Part shown: piece after piece, positions 34,699 through 42,231 of the stretch
How positions within the stretch are numbered: the first letter of the stretch is position 1
How the letters are laid out: each line of letters begins with the position of its first letter
Source: Rhodoblastus sp.
Lineage (GTDB): Bacteria > Pseudomonadota > Alphaproteobacteria > Rhizobiales > Beijerinckiaceae
NCBI GenBank assembly: GCA_020442275.1
Contig: JAGRKN010000151.1
Span: 1 to 49,193, forward strand
Direction: 5' to 3'
Length of the DNA: 49,193 bases
Translations under genes and position numbers: made by a program
The notes under the pieces: generated by a model
What the model was told of the DNA's origin: nothing
The model's database searches: none
Seen by the model: only the letters and a program-made list of their open reading frames with translations

Positions 34699-35241
34699 TC
34701 AGAGGCCGACTTCGAGGTTGACGGGGCGGATGAAGGTGTTGGCGACGGGCGACCATTTGGTTACGTGCGCGATCAGCTTCTCGATCTCTTCCTTCGAGAC
34801 GCCATCGCATTCCATGTCGACCTTGATGCGCACATCGGTGAAGCCGACCGGCTTCTCGCTGAGATCGCCCGTGCCCCAGACGCCGGTGATGTTGAGGTCG
34901 CCCTCGAGCGCGAGTTCGAGCTTGCGCACGATCCAGCCGCGATGAACGGCGTTGGCGTGCAGGCCGACAGCGACGCAGGAGCCGAGCGCGGCGAGCGAGG
35001 CTTCCGACGGATTGGGCGCCGTGTCGTCGCCGAGCAGCGCCGGCGGCTCGTCCACGATGTAGGGAGGCAGATTGCGAATGTAGTTGAGGTGACGGAACTT
35101 GCCCTCGGCGACCGTCTTGCACTTCAGCGTCTTGATCGCTTTCGGATTGGCCTTGCCCGAGGCGATCAGGCCGTCGAGGCCGCCCTTGTCGATCGGGGCG
35201 AGGCAACCGGTGAGAACAACTTCTTCTTTCAGAGCGGTCAT
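34699..35241 (-). CDS. OsmC-like protein lacking the second catalytic cysteine
   Basis: This 180-residue protein of the OsmC/Ohr superfamily has the first conserved cysteine in AALGSCVAVGL. At the second site, where peroxidase members have Cys before Pro-Val/Phe-Ser-Asn, this protein reads KWSPVANT, with Ser in the Cys position. A thiol-based peroxidase cycle is therefore unlikely. It may bind or modify a small molecule or accept sulfane sulfur on its single cysteine. The ATG at 35241 has GGAGG close upstream. It is the first gene of the eight-gene run, with a palindrome 28 bases ahead of its start and a divergent TetR gene beyond. Confidence 0.8.
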   Translation of the reverse strand: MTALKEEVVLTGCLAPIDKGGLDGLIASGKANPKAIKTLKCKTVAEGKFRHLNYIRNLPPYIVDEPPALLGDDTAPNPSEASLAALGSCVAVGLHANAVHRGWIVRKLELALEGDLNITGVWGTGDLSEKPVGFTDVRIKVDMECDGVSKEEIEKLIAHVTKWSPVANTFIRPVNLEVGL

Positions 35242-35268
35242 GGCGTTCCTCCATTGAGTGAGCTATGA

Positions 35269-35286
35269 AGACTGACCGGTCTGTCT
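35269..35286. promoter_or_regulatory. Palindromic operator, probably for the TetR regulator
   Basis: AGACTGACCGGTCTGTCT matches its reverse complement at 16 of 18 positions around a central ACCGGT. It lies 27 bases before the OsmC-like gene and 158 bases before the TetR gene. Position and symmetry fit a TetR-family operator controlling both directions. The rest of the intergenic region holds nothing further I can name. Confidence 0.65.
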
Positions 35287-35444
35287 ATTGCATGGAGCGT
35301 GCCAGAGCGGCTCCGGAGGTTGGAAATGGCTGTTTTGCTGGATTCTGGGCTTTGGTCGGGCGTGGCGTCCGCAGCTCGGCGCCGCATGGAACGTCATTCT
35401 GCTTTGTGTCCGTTGGACCCGTGCACAGGAAAGGGGCGCCGCCC

Positions 35445-36071
35445 ATGAACGAGATGATGTGCACCACAGATTCCGCCGATCTCGCGGCTCTATCCCCGCG
35501 CGAACGGTTGATCCTGGCGGCGACGCGGCTGTTTTGCGCGCACGGCATCGCCGCGACCGGCGTCGACGCCGTGCTGCGCGAGGCGGGCGTCGCGAAGATG
35601 ACGCTCTACAAGCTGTTCGGCTCGAAGGATCGACTCGTCGAGGCCGTGCTGGACGAGGAGGGGCAGCGCTGGCGTGGCTGGTTCTTGCCAGCATTGACGC
35701 ACGGCTCCGAGGCGCCGCGGGAAAAGCTCGATCGCATTTTCCCTCTGCTCAAGGAGTGGTTCGAGCGTGAGGATTTTTACGGCTGTCCGTTCATCAATGC
35801 CGTCGGCGAACACGAGAAGAGCGATCCGCGACTGCGCGAACTCGCCATGCAGCACAAGTCGGCAGTCCTCGATGCGATTTCTGCGCTGGCTGCCGAGGCC
35901 GGCGCGCGCGAACCGGCGTCGTTGGCGCATCAGATCGGATTGCTGATCGACGGCGCGATCGTCGCGGCGATGGTCACACGTCAGCCGGCGCTAGCGGACG
36001 TTGCGGCTACGGCCTGCGGCGCCGTCGTCGATGCGGCCTTGCCGGCCCGTCGGCGTGCGCCGAAGGGCTGA
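35445..36071 (+). CDS. TetR-family transcriptional regulator
   Basis: This 208-residue repressor has an N-terminal helix-turn-helix: RLILAATRLFCAHGIAATGV, then VDAVLREAGVAKMTLYKLFG as the recognition helix region. The ligand-binding helical domain follows, with REDFYGCPFINAVGEHEKSD, a pattern seen in TetR proteins related to AcuR and NemR types that sense reactive electrophiles; the single Cys in YGCPF could be a sensing residue. The start at 35445 was chosen at the beginning of homology. The gene diverges from the eight-gene run and ends nine bases from the SoxH-like gene in convergent orientation. The expected target is the palindrome at 35269-35286. Confidence 0.88.
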   Translation: MNEMMCTTDSADLAALSPRERLILAATRLFCAHGIAATGVDAVLREAGVAKMTLYKLFGSKDRLVEAVLDEEGQRWRGWFLPALTHGSEAPREKLDRIFPLLKEWFEREDFYGCPFINAVGEHEKSDPRLRELAMQHKSAVLDAISALAAEAGAREPASLAHQIGLLIDGAIVAAMVTRQPALADVAATACGAVVDAALPARRRAPKG

Positions 36072-36080
36072 AGGCGCTGC

Positions 36081-37091
36081 TCAGAACTGCGCCTGCTCGG
36101 CCTCGAGATAGGCGATCGAGACATATTTGCCGATGTTGTTCGCCCAGCCCTTGGTCTCGGCGGCCTTGTCGGCCACGCGTGGATCTTTTAGCGCCACCGC
36201 GAGCGCGCCCTCCAGCGGGATGCCCTGCTTTACGGCCTTGGTGCAGGCCTCGAAGATGCCCTGGAAGAGTGAGCGCTGCCATTCCAGCACCTTCACGCCA
36301 GAATCGCCATGCGCGGGGACCCAGACGGATGTCTTGCTGTTTGCGATCAGCTTGTCGATGGCGTCGAGCGTGCCCTGATAGGAGCCGTCCTCCATGTTCG
36401 CGATGCGGCGATCCATGAGAATGTCGCCTACGCACATGACCTCGTCCTCCGGCACTTCGATCGCGATGTCGAACGGCGTGTGGGCCGTACCATAGTGATG
36501 GACGCGCAACGTTGCGTCGCCGAGCGGGAGCGTAAAGCCGTGGTCGACATCCTTGCTGGGCGGGATGATGCGCGTGCCTGAGCTCGCCTGGTTCGTCCAT
36601 TTCAGCATGGCGTCGCGCCACGAGGTTCCCGTGCCGCCCTCGATCGCGGTGCGAGTGCCCGCCATGGCGTAGATCGGAATGTCCTTGCCATAGGCTTCGA
36701 CGAAGCCGTGATTTCCGAGCCAGTGATCGCCGTGGTAGTGCGTGTTGAAGACGCCAATCACGGGCGCCTTTGAGATCGTCTGCAACTGGCGGATGCTCAT
36801 GCGCGCGATTTGGAGCGATGCGCCGCTGTCGATTACGACGACGCCTTGCTTGCCGACGACGAAGACGATGTTGGACATCAGTCCCTGGTTCTCCGGCGTC
36901 GGGAAGCCGTCCGGCGCCTCGACCATGTAGACGTGCGGGCTCAGCTTCTGGATCGGTTGGTCCTTCACGGGCGGACCGAGCACGACATCGTCATCGGCGG
37001 CATAGGCCGGCATGCAGAGATTGTAGTGCGCCAACGGCAGGCCGCCGGCCGCGGCCGCCCCGGTCAGAACGCCTCGACGTGTGATCGCCAT
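36081..37091 (-). CDS. SoxH-like metallo-beta-lactamase-fold hydrolase
   Basis: This 336-residue exported hydrolase has a Tat-type signal TRRGVLTGAAAAGGLPLAH that ends near AYAADDD. The metal-binding motif THYHGDH spans 117-123, with later GTAHTPFD and PAHGDSG supplying further ligands. This is the SoxH or quinoprotein-relay metallohydrolase type, found at the ends of sox clusters; SoxH is dispensable for thiosulfate oxidation in studied species and its substrate is unknown. It is the last gene of the Sox run, 16 bases after a small cytochrome-like gene. Confidence 0.8.
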   Translation of the reverse strand: MAITRRGVLTGAAAAGGLPLAHYNLCMPAYAADDDVVLGPPVKDQPIQKLSPHVYMVEAPDGFPTPENQGLMSNIVFVVGKQGVVVIDSGASLQIARMSIRQLQTISKAPVIGVFNTHYHGDHWLGNHGFVEAYGKDIPIYAMAGTRTAIEGGTGTSWRDAMLKWTNQASSGTRIIPPSKDVDHGFTLPLGDATLRVHHYGTAHTPFDIAIEVPEDEVMCVGDILMDRRIANMEDGSYQGTLDAIDKLIANSKTSVWVPAHGDSGVKVLEWQRSLFQGIFEACTKAVKQGIPLEGALAVALKDPRVADKAAETKGWANNIGKYVSIAYLEAEQAQF

Positions 37092-37107
37092 GTCCGCCTC
37101 GGATGCC

Positions 37108-37425
37108 TTACTTGTACTTGTAGAAATCGACGTTGAGCGCCGACGACATTTTTTCGATGTCTTCAGGAAAAGCCATCACGCCGGTATTGGCGACGCAGAG
37201 CTTGACGTAGCGATCGAGCGCGGCGCGATCCCGGGCCTTGCGGTCTTCGCGCGTGTAGAGGCTCAGCGCCTCGTTGTCGGCGGAATGGCTCTGATGGCAA
37301 TTGCCGTTGCAATTGTGTTCCTTCAGAAGCGCGCGGCCTTCTTCGATCGCGGCAGCATCTTCGGCAAAGGCCGTCGACGAGCCGATCGACACGAGCGCGG
37401 CAAGAGCGAGACTAAGCAATCGCAT
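37108..37425 (-). CDS. Small periplasmic c-type-cytochrome-like protein with CX3CH motif
   Basis: The ATG at 37425 gives a 105-residue protein with a signal peptide (1-21, ending STAFAED). The mature part is about 84 residues and contains CNGNCH (39-44), a CX3CH motif instead of the standard CX2CH, followed by QSHSAD. A further Cys77 and Met84 are possible ligands. It may hold heme c covalently, as some proteins with CX3CH do, or bind another cofactor. The gene overlaps the YeeE-like transporter gene by 14 bases, so it is part of the Sox run. I know no named sox gene that fits it fully. Confidence 0.7.
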   Translation of the reverse strand: MRLLSLALAALVSIGSSTAFAEDAAAIEEGRALLKEHNCNGNCHQSHSADNEALSLYTREDRKARDRAALDRYVKLCVANTGVMAFPEDIEKMSSALNVDFYKYK

Positions 37426-38479
37426 AGGCGCGCTTCTCCCTGCGCTGATCGACGAGGCGGTCCGTGACAACCGCGCCGATCCACATGGACCACAGGACGA
37501 TCCACGCCGTCAGCGCGAAAACCGACGCGCCGGAGACGCCGGCGCCGACGGCGCAGCCGCCAGCCAGTACGCCGCCGAAACCCATGAGGCAGCCGCCGGC
37601 AATGTAACGGCGCATGCTGGAGCCGTCATGAAAGCCCTCGAGCTTCAGATCGCCATTGAGCGCGCCCGACATGAAGGCGCCGATGAAGACGCCGGGAATG
37701 AGCCCGAGATCGAATGTGACCTTCGAGCCCGGTGGCGCGAGCACGTACATCAACGCGTCAGCGGAGGGCGAGGTGAAGCTGATGGCGTGCACGGGCGCCA
37801 TCTCGAACGACACAGACGCCATGTAGAAGTTGAACCACCAGGCGAGACCGACCATGAGGCCGACGCCAATGGCCGCGAAGGCATAGGATAGCCTTGTCTT
37901 CGAGCGGATGGCGATCACGATGCCGGCCATCAGCCAAAGCGCGGCGAAGATGAGACCGCCCTTGTTGCCGATCTTGAACATGGCGAGCAGATCGCGAGTC
38001 GAGGAATCGATCGTCCACCAGCTGTTGATGGCCGCGCGCGCTGGCGAAAGTAGCCCATCGCGCGACATCTGCGCGACGACGGCGAAAACGAGGCCCGAAA
38101 GAAGCGCGCGCAGGTTGCCGGTCGCCGACAGCACCAGCATGCGGCTGCCACAGGCGCGCGTCAGCGTCATGCCGCAACCGAACATCAGCCCGCCGATGAC
38201 AGCGCCAGACAGGCTGCCGGTGTTGTTGAGTTGGCGTACGGCGCCGGTGTTGAAGAGTTCGAGCAGGATCAGAGCCTGCGTGACGATCAGCGCAGTCGAA
38301 AAGGTGAAGAGCCAGATCGCCATGCGCTCGCCGATCACGCCATGCGCGATTTCGAGCGTCGCCGCGCGCAGGCAGAAGCGCGAATATTGCGCGAACGCGC
38401 CGAACAGCAATCCGACAACGAGGCCGCCGAGGGCGAGAACCCATTGGTCCCCGAGCGTATCGATCAGCCACTCGATCAT
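37412..38479 (-). CDS. YeeE/YedE (SoxT-like) sulfur compound transporter
   Basis: This 355-residue inner-membrane protein has nine or so hydrophobic segments and is formed of two related halves. Conserved cysteines occur in SRFCLRAATLE, GCGMTLTRACGSR and GGCLMGFGGVLAGGCAVGAG, the pattern of YeeE/TsuA thiosulfate transporters and of SoxT in other sox clusters. It probably carries thiosulfate or a sulfane-sulfur species across the inner membrane, either to supply a regulator or for assimilation. The ATG is directly after the DsrE-like gene end, and its own end overlaps the next gene. Confidence 0.83.
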   Translation of the reverse strand: MIEWLIDTLGDQWVLALGGLVVGLLFGAFAQYSRFCLRAATLEIAHGVIGERMAIWLFTFSTALIVTQALILLELFNTGAVRQLNNTGSLSGAVIGGLMFGCGMTLTRACGSRMLVLSATGNLRALLSGLVFAVVAQMSRDGLLSPARAAINSWWTIDSSTRDLLAMFKIGNKGGLIFAALWLMAGIVIAIRSKTRLSYAFAAIGVGLMVGLAWWFNFYMASVSFEMAPVHAISFTSPSADALMYVLAPPGSKVTFDLGLIPGVFIGAFMSGALNGDLKLEGFHDGSSMRRYIAGGCLMGFGGVLAGGCAVGAGVSGASVFALTAWIVLWSMWIGAVVTDRLVDQRREKRAYAIA

Positions 38480-38480
38480 G

Positions 38481-38915
38481 TCAGGGCTTGATGTAGGCGT
38501 AATGTTCCCGGAACTGAAGCTGTCCGATCCGCACCACGCCCGAGGGCGTGAAATCGGCGTCGAGAACGAACTTGTCCCTGGCGATGTCGCGCCGCTTCAT
38601 GGTGATCTCGCAGACCTCGAAGGTGACGCCCTTGGCCTTGAGGCCGGAGATCAGCGGCCCGTATTCGGCTCCGCTCTTGGGGTCCTTCGCGCCATCGAAC
38701 AGGAAGTCGATGCCGTCGGCATGAGCGACCACGACAATCTTGGTGTCGGGCGCGACGTCGAGATGGTTGCGGATGTTGCGCAGCCCCTTGAGCGCCTGCG
38801 TGGCCGCATTGTCGATGTGATAGATGACCTTGTCGCCTGCAAAAACGGGGGTCGCGCCGACGAGGAGGAGAAGACCGAGCGCGATTCGCTGAAGGGCCTG
38901 GCGTAGTGCGTTCAT
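38481..38915 (-). CDS. Periplasmic DsrE-family protein
   Basis: The ATG at 38915, with AGGAGG nine bases upstream, gives 144 residues: a signal peptide (1-26, ending PVFAGDK) and a DsrE-like domain (VIYHIDNAATQALKGLRNI, then KIVVVAHADGIDFLF). Cys102 in FEVCEITM sits where DsrE relatives carry the sulfur-accepting cysteine. DsrE proteins pass sulfane sulfur between partners in the cytoplasm; an exported version in a sox cluster suggests sulfur trafficking with SoxYZ or the YeeE-like transporter next to it. It starts 25 bases after soxB. Confidence 0.82.
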   Translation of the reverse strand: MNALRQALQRIALGLLLLVGATPVFAGDKVIYHIDNAATQALKGLRNIRNHLDVAPDTKIVVVAHADGIDFLFDGAKDPKSGAEYGPLISGLKAKGVTFEVCEITMKRRDIARDKFVLDADFTPSGVVRIGQLQFREHYAYIKP

Positions 38916-38940
38916 CGTTGTCCTCCTCGTGCTTGTCGGA

Positions 38941-40662
38941 TCAGGCGGCCATGCCGGGATTGCCGTCGACGTTCTTGAGCTTGGGCAGGTTGAGGTCCGG
39001 CGCCTTGATCGTCTTCTTGGCGCGCAGGTTGCGTGCGACAAGATCCCAGATTGCCTCGCCGCCGGCGTCCTTGGCGGCTTCGGCGACCGGCGCCCAGCCG
39101 GCGACCTTGTAGGTCTTGTTCGCCTCGATCGCCTTGCCCTTGAGCGTCATGTTGTCGATGCGCGCGCCCATGGCCGCGGTCGGATCGCAGGAATAGCTCA
39201 TGCCGCCGACGCGGACCATGTCGCCGCCCTGCTGATAATAGGGGTCGGGATTGAAGAGGTTGTCGCAGACGTCTTCCAGGATTTCCTTGATCTGCGAGCC
39301 CTTCATTTCGGTCAGTGTCACGTAGGGATAGGTGATCGCGGTCTGGTCGAGCACGTTTTCCATCGTGATCGCTTCGCCCGGCAGAATGGTCGTGCCCCAG
39401 CGGAAGCCCGGTGAGAAGGATATTTCGGCGTTCTTCTCCTCGATCAGCGCATCGAGGATGAGCTGGTCGAAGCTGCCGTTGAAATTGCCGCGGCGATAGA
39501 GCAGGCCTTCGCTGATCGCGAGCTTTTCGTCGAGCTTCGACGTGAACGGCGCGCGCGCCTTGTCGATCAGTGTCTGCATGGTCGGATCGGCGGGCAGCAG
39601 GTTGGCGAAGACCGGCAGCAGCTTGTAGCGGAAGTCGGCGACCTTGCCATTCTTCACGTCGAGGTCGAGCACGCCCAGGAATTTGCCATTCGAGCCGGCG
39701 TTCATGACGATCGTCTTGCCGCCGGGGTTGGCGACGATGGTCGGGCGCGGCATGCCGTCATGCGTGTGGCCGCCGAAGATCGCGTCGACGCCAGAGATGC
39801 GCGAGGCCATCTTCAGATCGACGTCCATGCCGTTGTGCGAGATGACGACAACCACCTGCGCGCCGTCGCTGCGCGCGGCGTCGACGGTCTTCTGCATGTT
39901 CTCTTCCTGGATGCCGAAGGTCCAGTCGGCGACCATGTAGCGGGGATTGGCGATCGGCGTATAGGGGAAGGCCTGGCCGATGATGGCGACCTTGACGCCA
40001 TTCACATTGCGCATCGAATAGGGCTTGAACACCGCGTCGCCGAAGTCGGCGGTCTTGATATTCTGCGCGACGATCTCGATCTTGCCGGCGAAATCGCCTT
40101 TCGAGACTTCCTCGACGCGCTCCTGGCCGTAGGTGCATTCCCAATGGAGGGTCATGAGATCGACGCCGAGCGCCTTGGCGGCGTCGACCATGTCCTGGCC
40201 CTTGGTCCACAGCGCGACGCCGGAGCCCTGCCATGTGTCGCCGCCGTCGAGCAGCAGCGCGCCAGGGCGCTGCGCCTTGATGCGCTTCACCAGCGTGGCC
40301 AGATGGGCGAAGCCGCCGACCTTGCCGTAAACGCCTGCGTAGCGCTCGAAGTCGAGATAGGTGAAGGCGTGCGCCAGCATCGGGTCGGCTGGAATTTCGA
40401 AGTGCTTCAGGAAATTCTGACCGACGATGTGCGGCGCCTTACCCGCCATTCCCGCAATGCCGAGGTTGACGTTCGGCTCGCGGAAATAGATCGGCAGCAA
40501 TTGCGCATGGCAATCGGTGATGTGCAGGAGAGAGACGTTGCCGAACGCCGGCGCGTCATAGATCTTGCCGGCGTTCTTCTCGGCTTGCGCGAAACTCGCC
40601 GTGGGCGCCAAGCCGGACACGCCGGCCGCCGCCAATACGTTCAGAAATTCACGACGGTTCAC
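38941..40662 (-). CDS. soxB: SoxB, thiosulfohydrolase
   Basis: This 573-residue periplasmic enzyme releases sulfate from the SoxY-bound thiosulfate adduct using two manganese ions. It has a Tat signal NRREFLNVLAAAGVSGLAP and metal-binding DCH in HITDCHAQLLP (50-52), followed by LLLDGGDTWQGSG, VISHNGMDVDL and FGGHTHDG, the standard set of a 5'-nucleotidase-fold metallophosphatase relative. The start is a GTG at 40662 with GGGGAAG upstream. It lies between soxX and the DsrE-like gene. All key motifs are present, so it should be active. Confidence 0.95.
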   Translation of the reverse strand: MNRREFLNVLAAAGVSGLAPTASFAQAEKNAGKIYDAPAFGNVSLLHITDCHAQLLPIYFREPNVNLGIAGMAGKAPHIVGQNFLKHFEIPADPMLAHAFTYLDFERYAGVYGKVGGFAHLATLVKRIKAQRPGALLLDGGDTWQGSGVALWTKGQDMVDAAKALGVDLMTLHWECTYGQERVEEVSKGDFAGKIEIVAQNIKTADFGDAVFKPYSMRNVNGVKVAIIGQAFPYTPIANPRYMVADWTFGIQEENMQKTVDAARSDGAQVVVVISHNGMDVDLKMASRISGVDAIFGGHTHDGMPRPTIVANPGGKTIVMNAGSNGKFLGVLDLDVKNGKVADFRYKLLPVFANLLPADPTMQTLIDKARAPFTSKLDEKLAISEGLLYRRGNFNGSFDQLILDALIEEKNAEISFSPGFRWGTTILPGEAITMENVLDQTAITYPYVTLTEMKGSQIKEILEDVCDNLFNPDPYYQQGGDMVRVGGMSYSCDPTAAMGARIDNMTLKGKAIEANKTYKVAGWAPVAEAAKDAGGEAIWDLVARNLRAKKTIKAPDLNLPKLKNVDGNPGMAA

Positions 40663-40680
40663 GTGTCTTCCCCTGCAGTC

Positions 40681-41307
40681 TTACTGATTGACGGGCGATT
40701 GCGGGTCGAGCAGCAGGGCCATGAGGTCCTTGATCTGCTGTTCCGTGATGATGCCCATGTGGCCGCCCCGCGGCATGTTGGAACACGCGTTGTAGGCCTT
40801 GGCGTTGAAGATGCGACCCCAGGTGTACTTGATCGTCTCTTCATTGTTGGGGCGCAGCTTGCCGTAGTGCAGCAGGCTCGGTCCGATCGTGCCGTAGGAG
40901 ATTTCCTTCGGCGAGATCTGATGGCAATTGTAGCAATTGCCGCCGTTGACCTGACCTGGCTTGTCAGTGGACGTAAGACCGCGGCCGCTCTGCGCCACCT
41001 TCTCGCCGGCCTTCCAGTCGCCGAGGAACTTGCCGTCCGACGGCCATTTGATCGACGCCATATTCTCGGCTTCGATCTTGGCGCGCATCTTGGCTGCGTC
41101 CTTGTCGTCGGCGTGCTTGGGATCCGAGCAGAAGGCCTGCGTCGCATCCTGGTCGAGGCGCGCGAGCGTGGCCATGCCGACTTCGCGGAAGCTCGAATGC
41201 ACCATGGCCTTGAAGGCCGCGTCGTCGGCGCCCTTGCCCCAATTGGTGTCGGCGGCGAAGGCCGGCGCAGCGGCGAGGGTCGCGAGGATGAGGATCGTCT
41301 TCTTCAT
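40681..41307 (-). CDS. soxX: SoxX, monoheme cytochrome c subunit of SoxAX
   Basis: This 208-residue periplasmic cytochrome pairs with SoxA to attach thiosulfate to SoxY. It has a signal peptide (1-19, ending APAFAAD), one heme motif CYNCH (125-129) and likely axial Met178 in SNMPRGG. The 100 or so residues between signal and heme (REVGMATLARLDQDATQAFC and on) make it longer than many SoxX proteins. The end of the soxA gene is 11 bases upstream and the soxB start is 18 bases downstream of its stop. Confidence 0.92.
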   Translation of the reverse strand: MKKTILILATLAAAPAFAADTNWGKGADDAAFKAMVHSSFREVGMATLARLDQDATQAFCSDPKHADDKDAAKMRAKIEAENMASIKWPSDGKFLGDWKAGEKVAQSGRGLTSTDKPGQVNGGNCYNCHQISPKEISYGTIGPSLLHYGKLRPNNEETIKYTWGRIFNAKAYNACSNMPRGGHMGIITEQQIKDLMALLLDPQSPVNQ

Positions 41308-41318
41308 GGTCTCTCTCC

Positions 41319-42131
41319 TCAACGCTTGATGCCGGGGGTGGCCATGATGGCGCCGTTCGACGTCGCGGCCATGAACATGGACAGGGCGATCGTCACATCG
41401 GAACCGTAGATCGGCTCGGGGAAACGCTGCTGGCGGAAGCAGTCGGCCAGACGCCACTGCATGCCCCACATCTGGCCCGAGCTCACGCGATAGGCGGGCC
41501 AGGACGTCCAGCCGGAAGCCGCGCCCTTGGGAGTCGGAATGTTGGGCAGTTCCTGCAGACGGATGCGCACGCCTTCCTGGCCGTGGCAGGTTGAGCAGGA
41601 GAAATCGTGCGGGCCGCCCTGATAGTAGAACATGCGCTTGCCCAGGTTGAACATCGCCTGTTCCTTGGGGTGCGCAAGGCTCACCTTCACGGGCTTGTCC
41701 TTGGACATGCCGGAAATGAAAGTTGCGATCGCGTTCAGATCATTGCGCTCCGGGCTGCCCCATTTCGCCTTGACGTATTTGGAGACGTCGACGCCCTGCA
41801 GCGTCGACATGCAGGTCAGCACGCGCGACTCGGCGTCCTGCACCTTGTCGGTGTCCTTGAAGTAGCGCGGCAGCTGCGCATAGGCGCCGTCGACGACGCC
41901 GGCGCCGAGGCCGAGGTCGCATTTCTCGAGCGAGACGTTCTTCGGGCCGGCGGGCTTCTTCCAGAGTTCCTCGCCGGTCGCTTCGAACAGCTCGGCCGGA
42001 TTGCCGTCTTTCAGGGCTTCACGGTATTTTTCGATGCCTTCGATCGACTTGTCCGCCTCGGCAAAGGCGCCGACCGCGCCGAGCAGCGAGGCCGCAGTAA
42101 CTGCAGCCAGAGCGAAATTCCAACGTCTCAT
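41319..42131 (-). CDS. soxA: SoxA, cytochrome c subunit of SoxAX (single-heme form)
   Basis: This 270-residue periplasmic cytochrome starts at the ATG 42131, since the TTG just upstream is less likely. After a signal peptide (ending VGAFAEAD) it has only one heme motif, CSTCH (179-183). The N-terminal heme site of two-heme SoxA proteins is replaced by Cys71 (LEKCDLG) and Cys107 (VLTCMS), which probably form a disulfide. Cys231 in RLADCFRQQR is the persulfide-modified axial ligand of the active heme. With monoheme SoxX this matches the type II SoxAX complex described for Starkeya. The reaction joins thiosulfate to the SoxY cysteine. Confidence 0.93.
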   Translation of the reverse strand: MRRWNFALAAVTAASLLGAVGAFAEADKSIEGIEKYREALKDGNPAELFEATGEELWKKPAGPKNVSLEKCDLGLGAGVVDGAYAQLPRYFKDTDKVQDAESRVLTCMSTLQGVDVSKYVKAKWGSPERNDLNAIATFISGMSKDKPVKVSLAHPKEQAMFNLGKRMFYYQGGPHDFSCSTCHGQEGVRIRLQELPNIPTPKGAASGWTSWPAYRVSSGQMWGMQWRLADCFRQQRFPEPIYGSDVTIALSMFMAATSNGAIMATPGIKR

Positions 42132-42195
42132 CAAATCCCTCCCGACGAGCGCTCCGGCGTCCCGGATCGTTGTTCGTTATTGCCTCGAAAGTGCG

Positions 42196-42222
42196 AGCGC
42201 GCGGCCCGCGAAGCCGCGCGCT
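42196..42222 (-). other. Strong hairpin between soxZ and soxA
   Basis: AGCGCGCGGC (42196-42205) and GCCGCGCGCT (42213-42222) form a perfect 10-pair, GC-only-core stem with a seven-base loop, starting ten bases after the soxZ stop on the minus strand. No U-run follows. It may act as a 3' stabiliser for the soxCDYZ part or limit read-through into soxAXB. Confidence 0.6.
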
Positions 42223-42231
42223 TCTTGCGTG

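Noticed and set aside
32463..34721. A very long open frame on the plus strand opposite the DsbA-like, rhodanese and flavoprotein genes.
   Set aside because: It is the complement of three well-recognised genes; its translation is Arg/His/Glu-rich with no family resemblance, as expected of antisense frames in GC-rich DNA.
28431..35241. A known thiocyanate degradation operon.
   Set aside because: Neither thiocyanate hydrolase subunits nor a thiocyanate dehydrogenase is present, so the established pathways are not encoded here; only a hypothetical route is possible.
39760..41409. Long plus-strand open frame opposite soxB, soxX and the end of soxA.
   Set aside because: It is the shadow of clear sox genes and shows no domain or signal.
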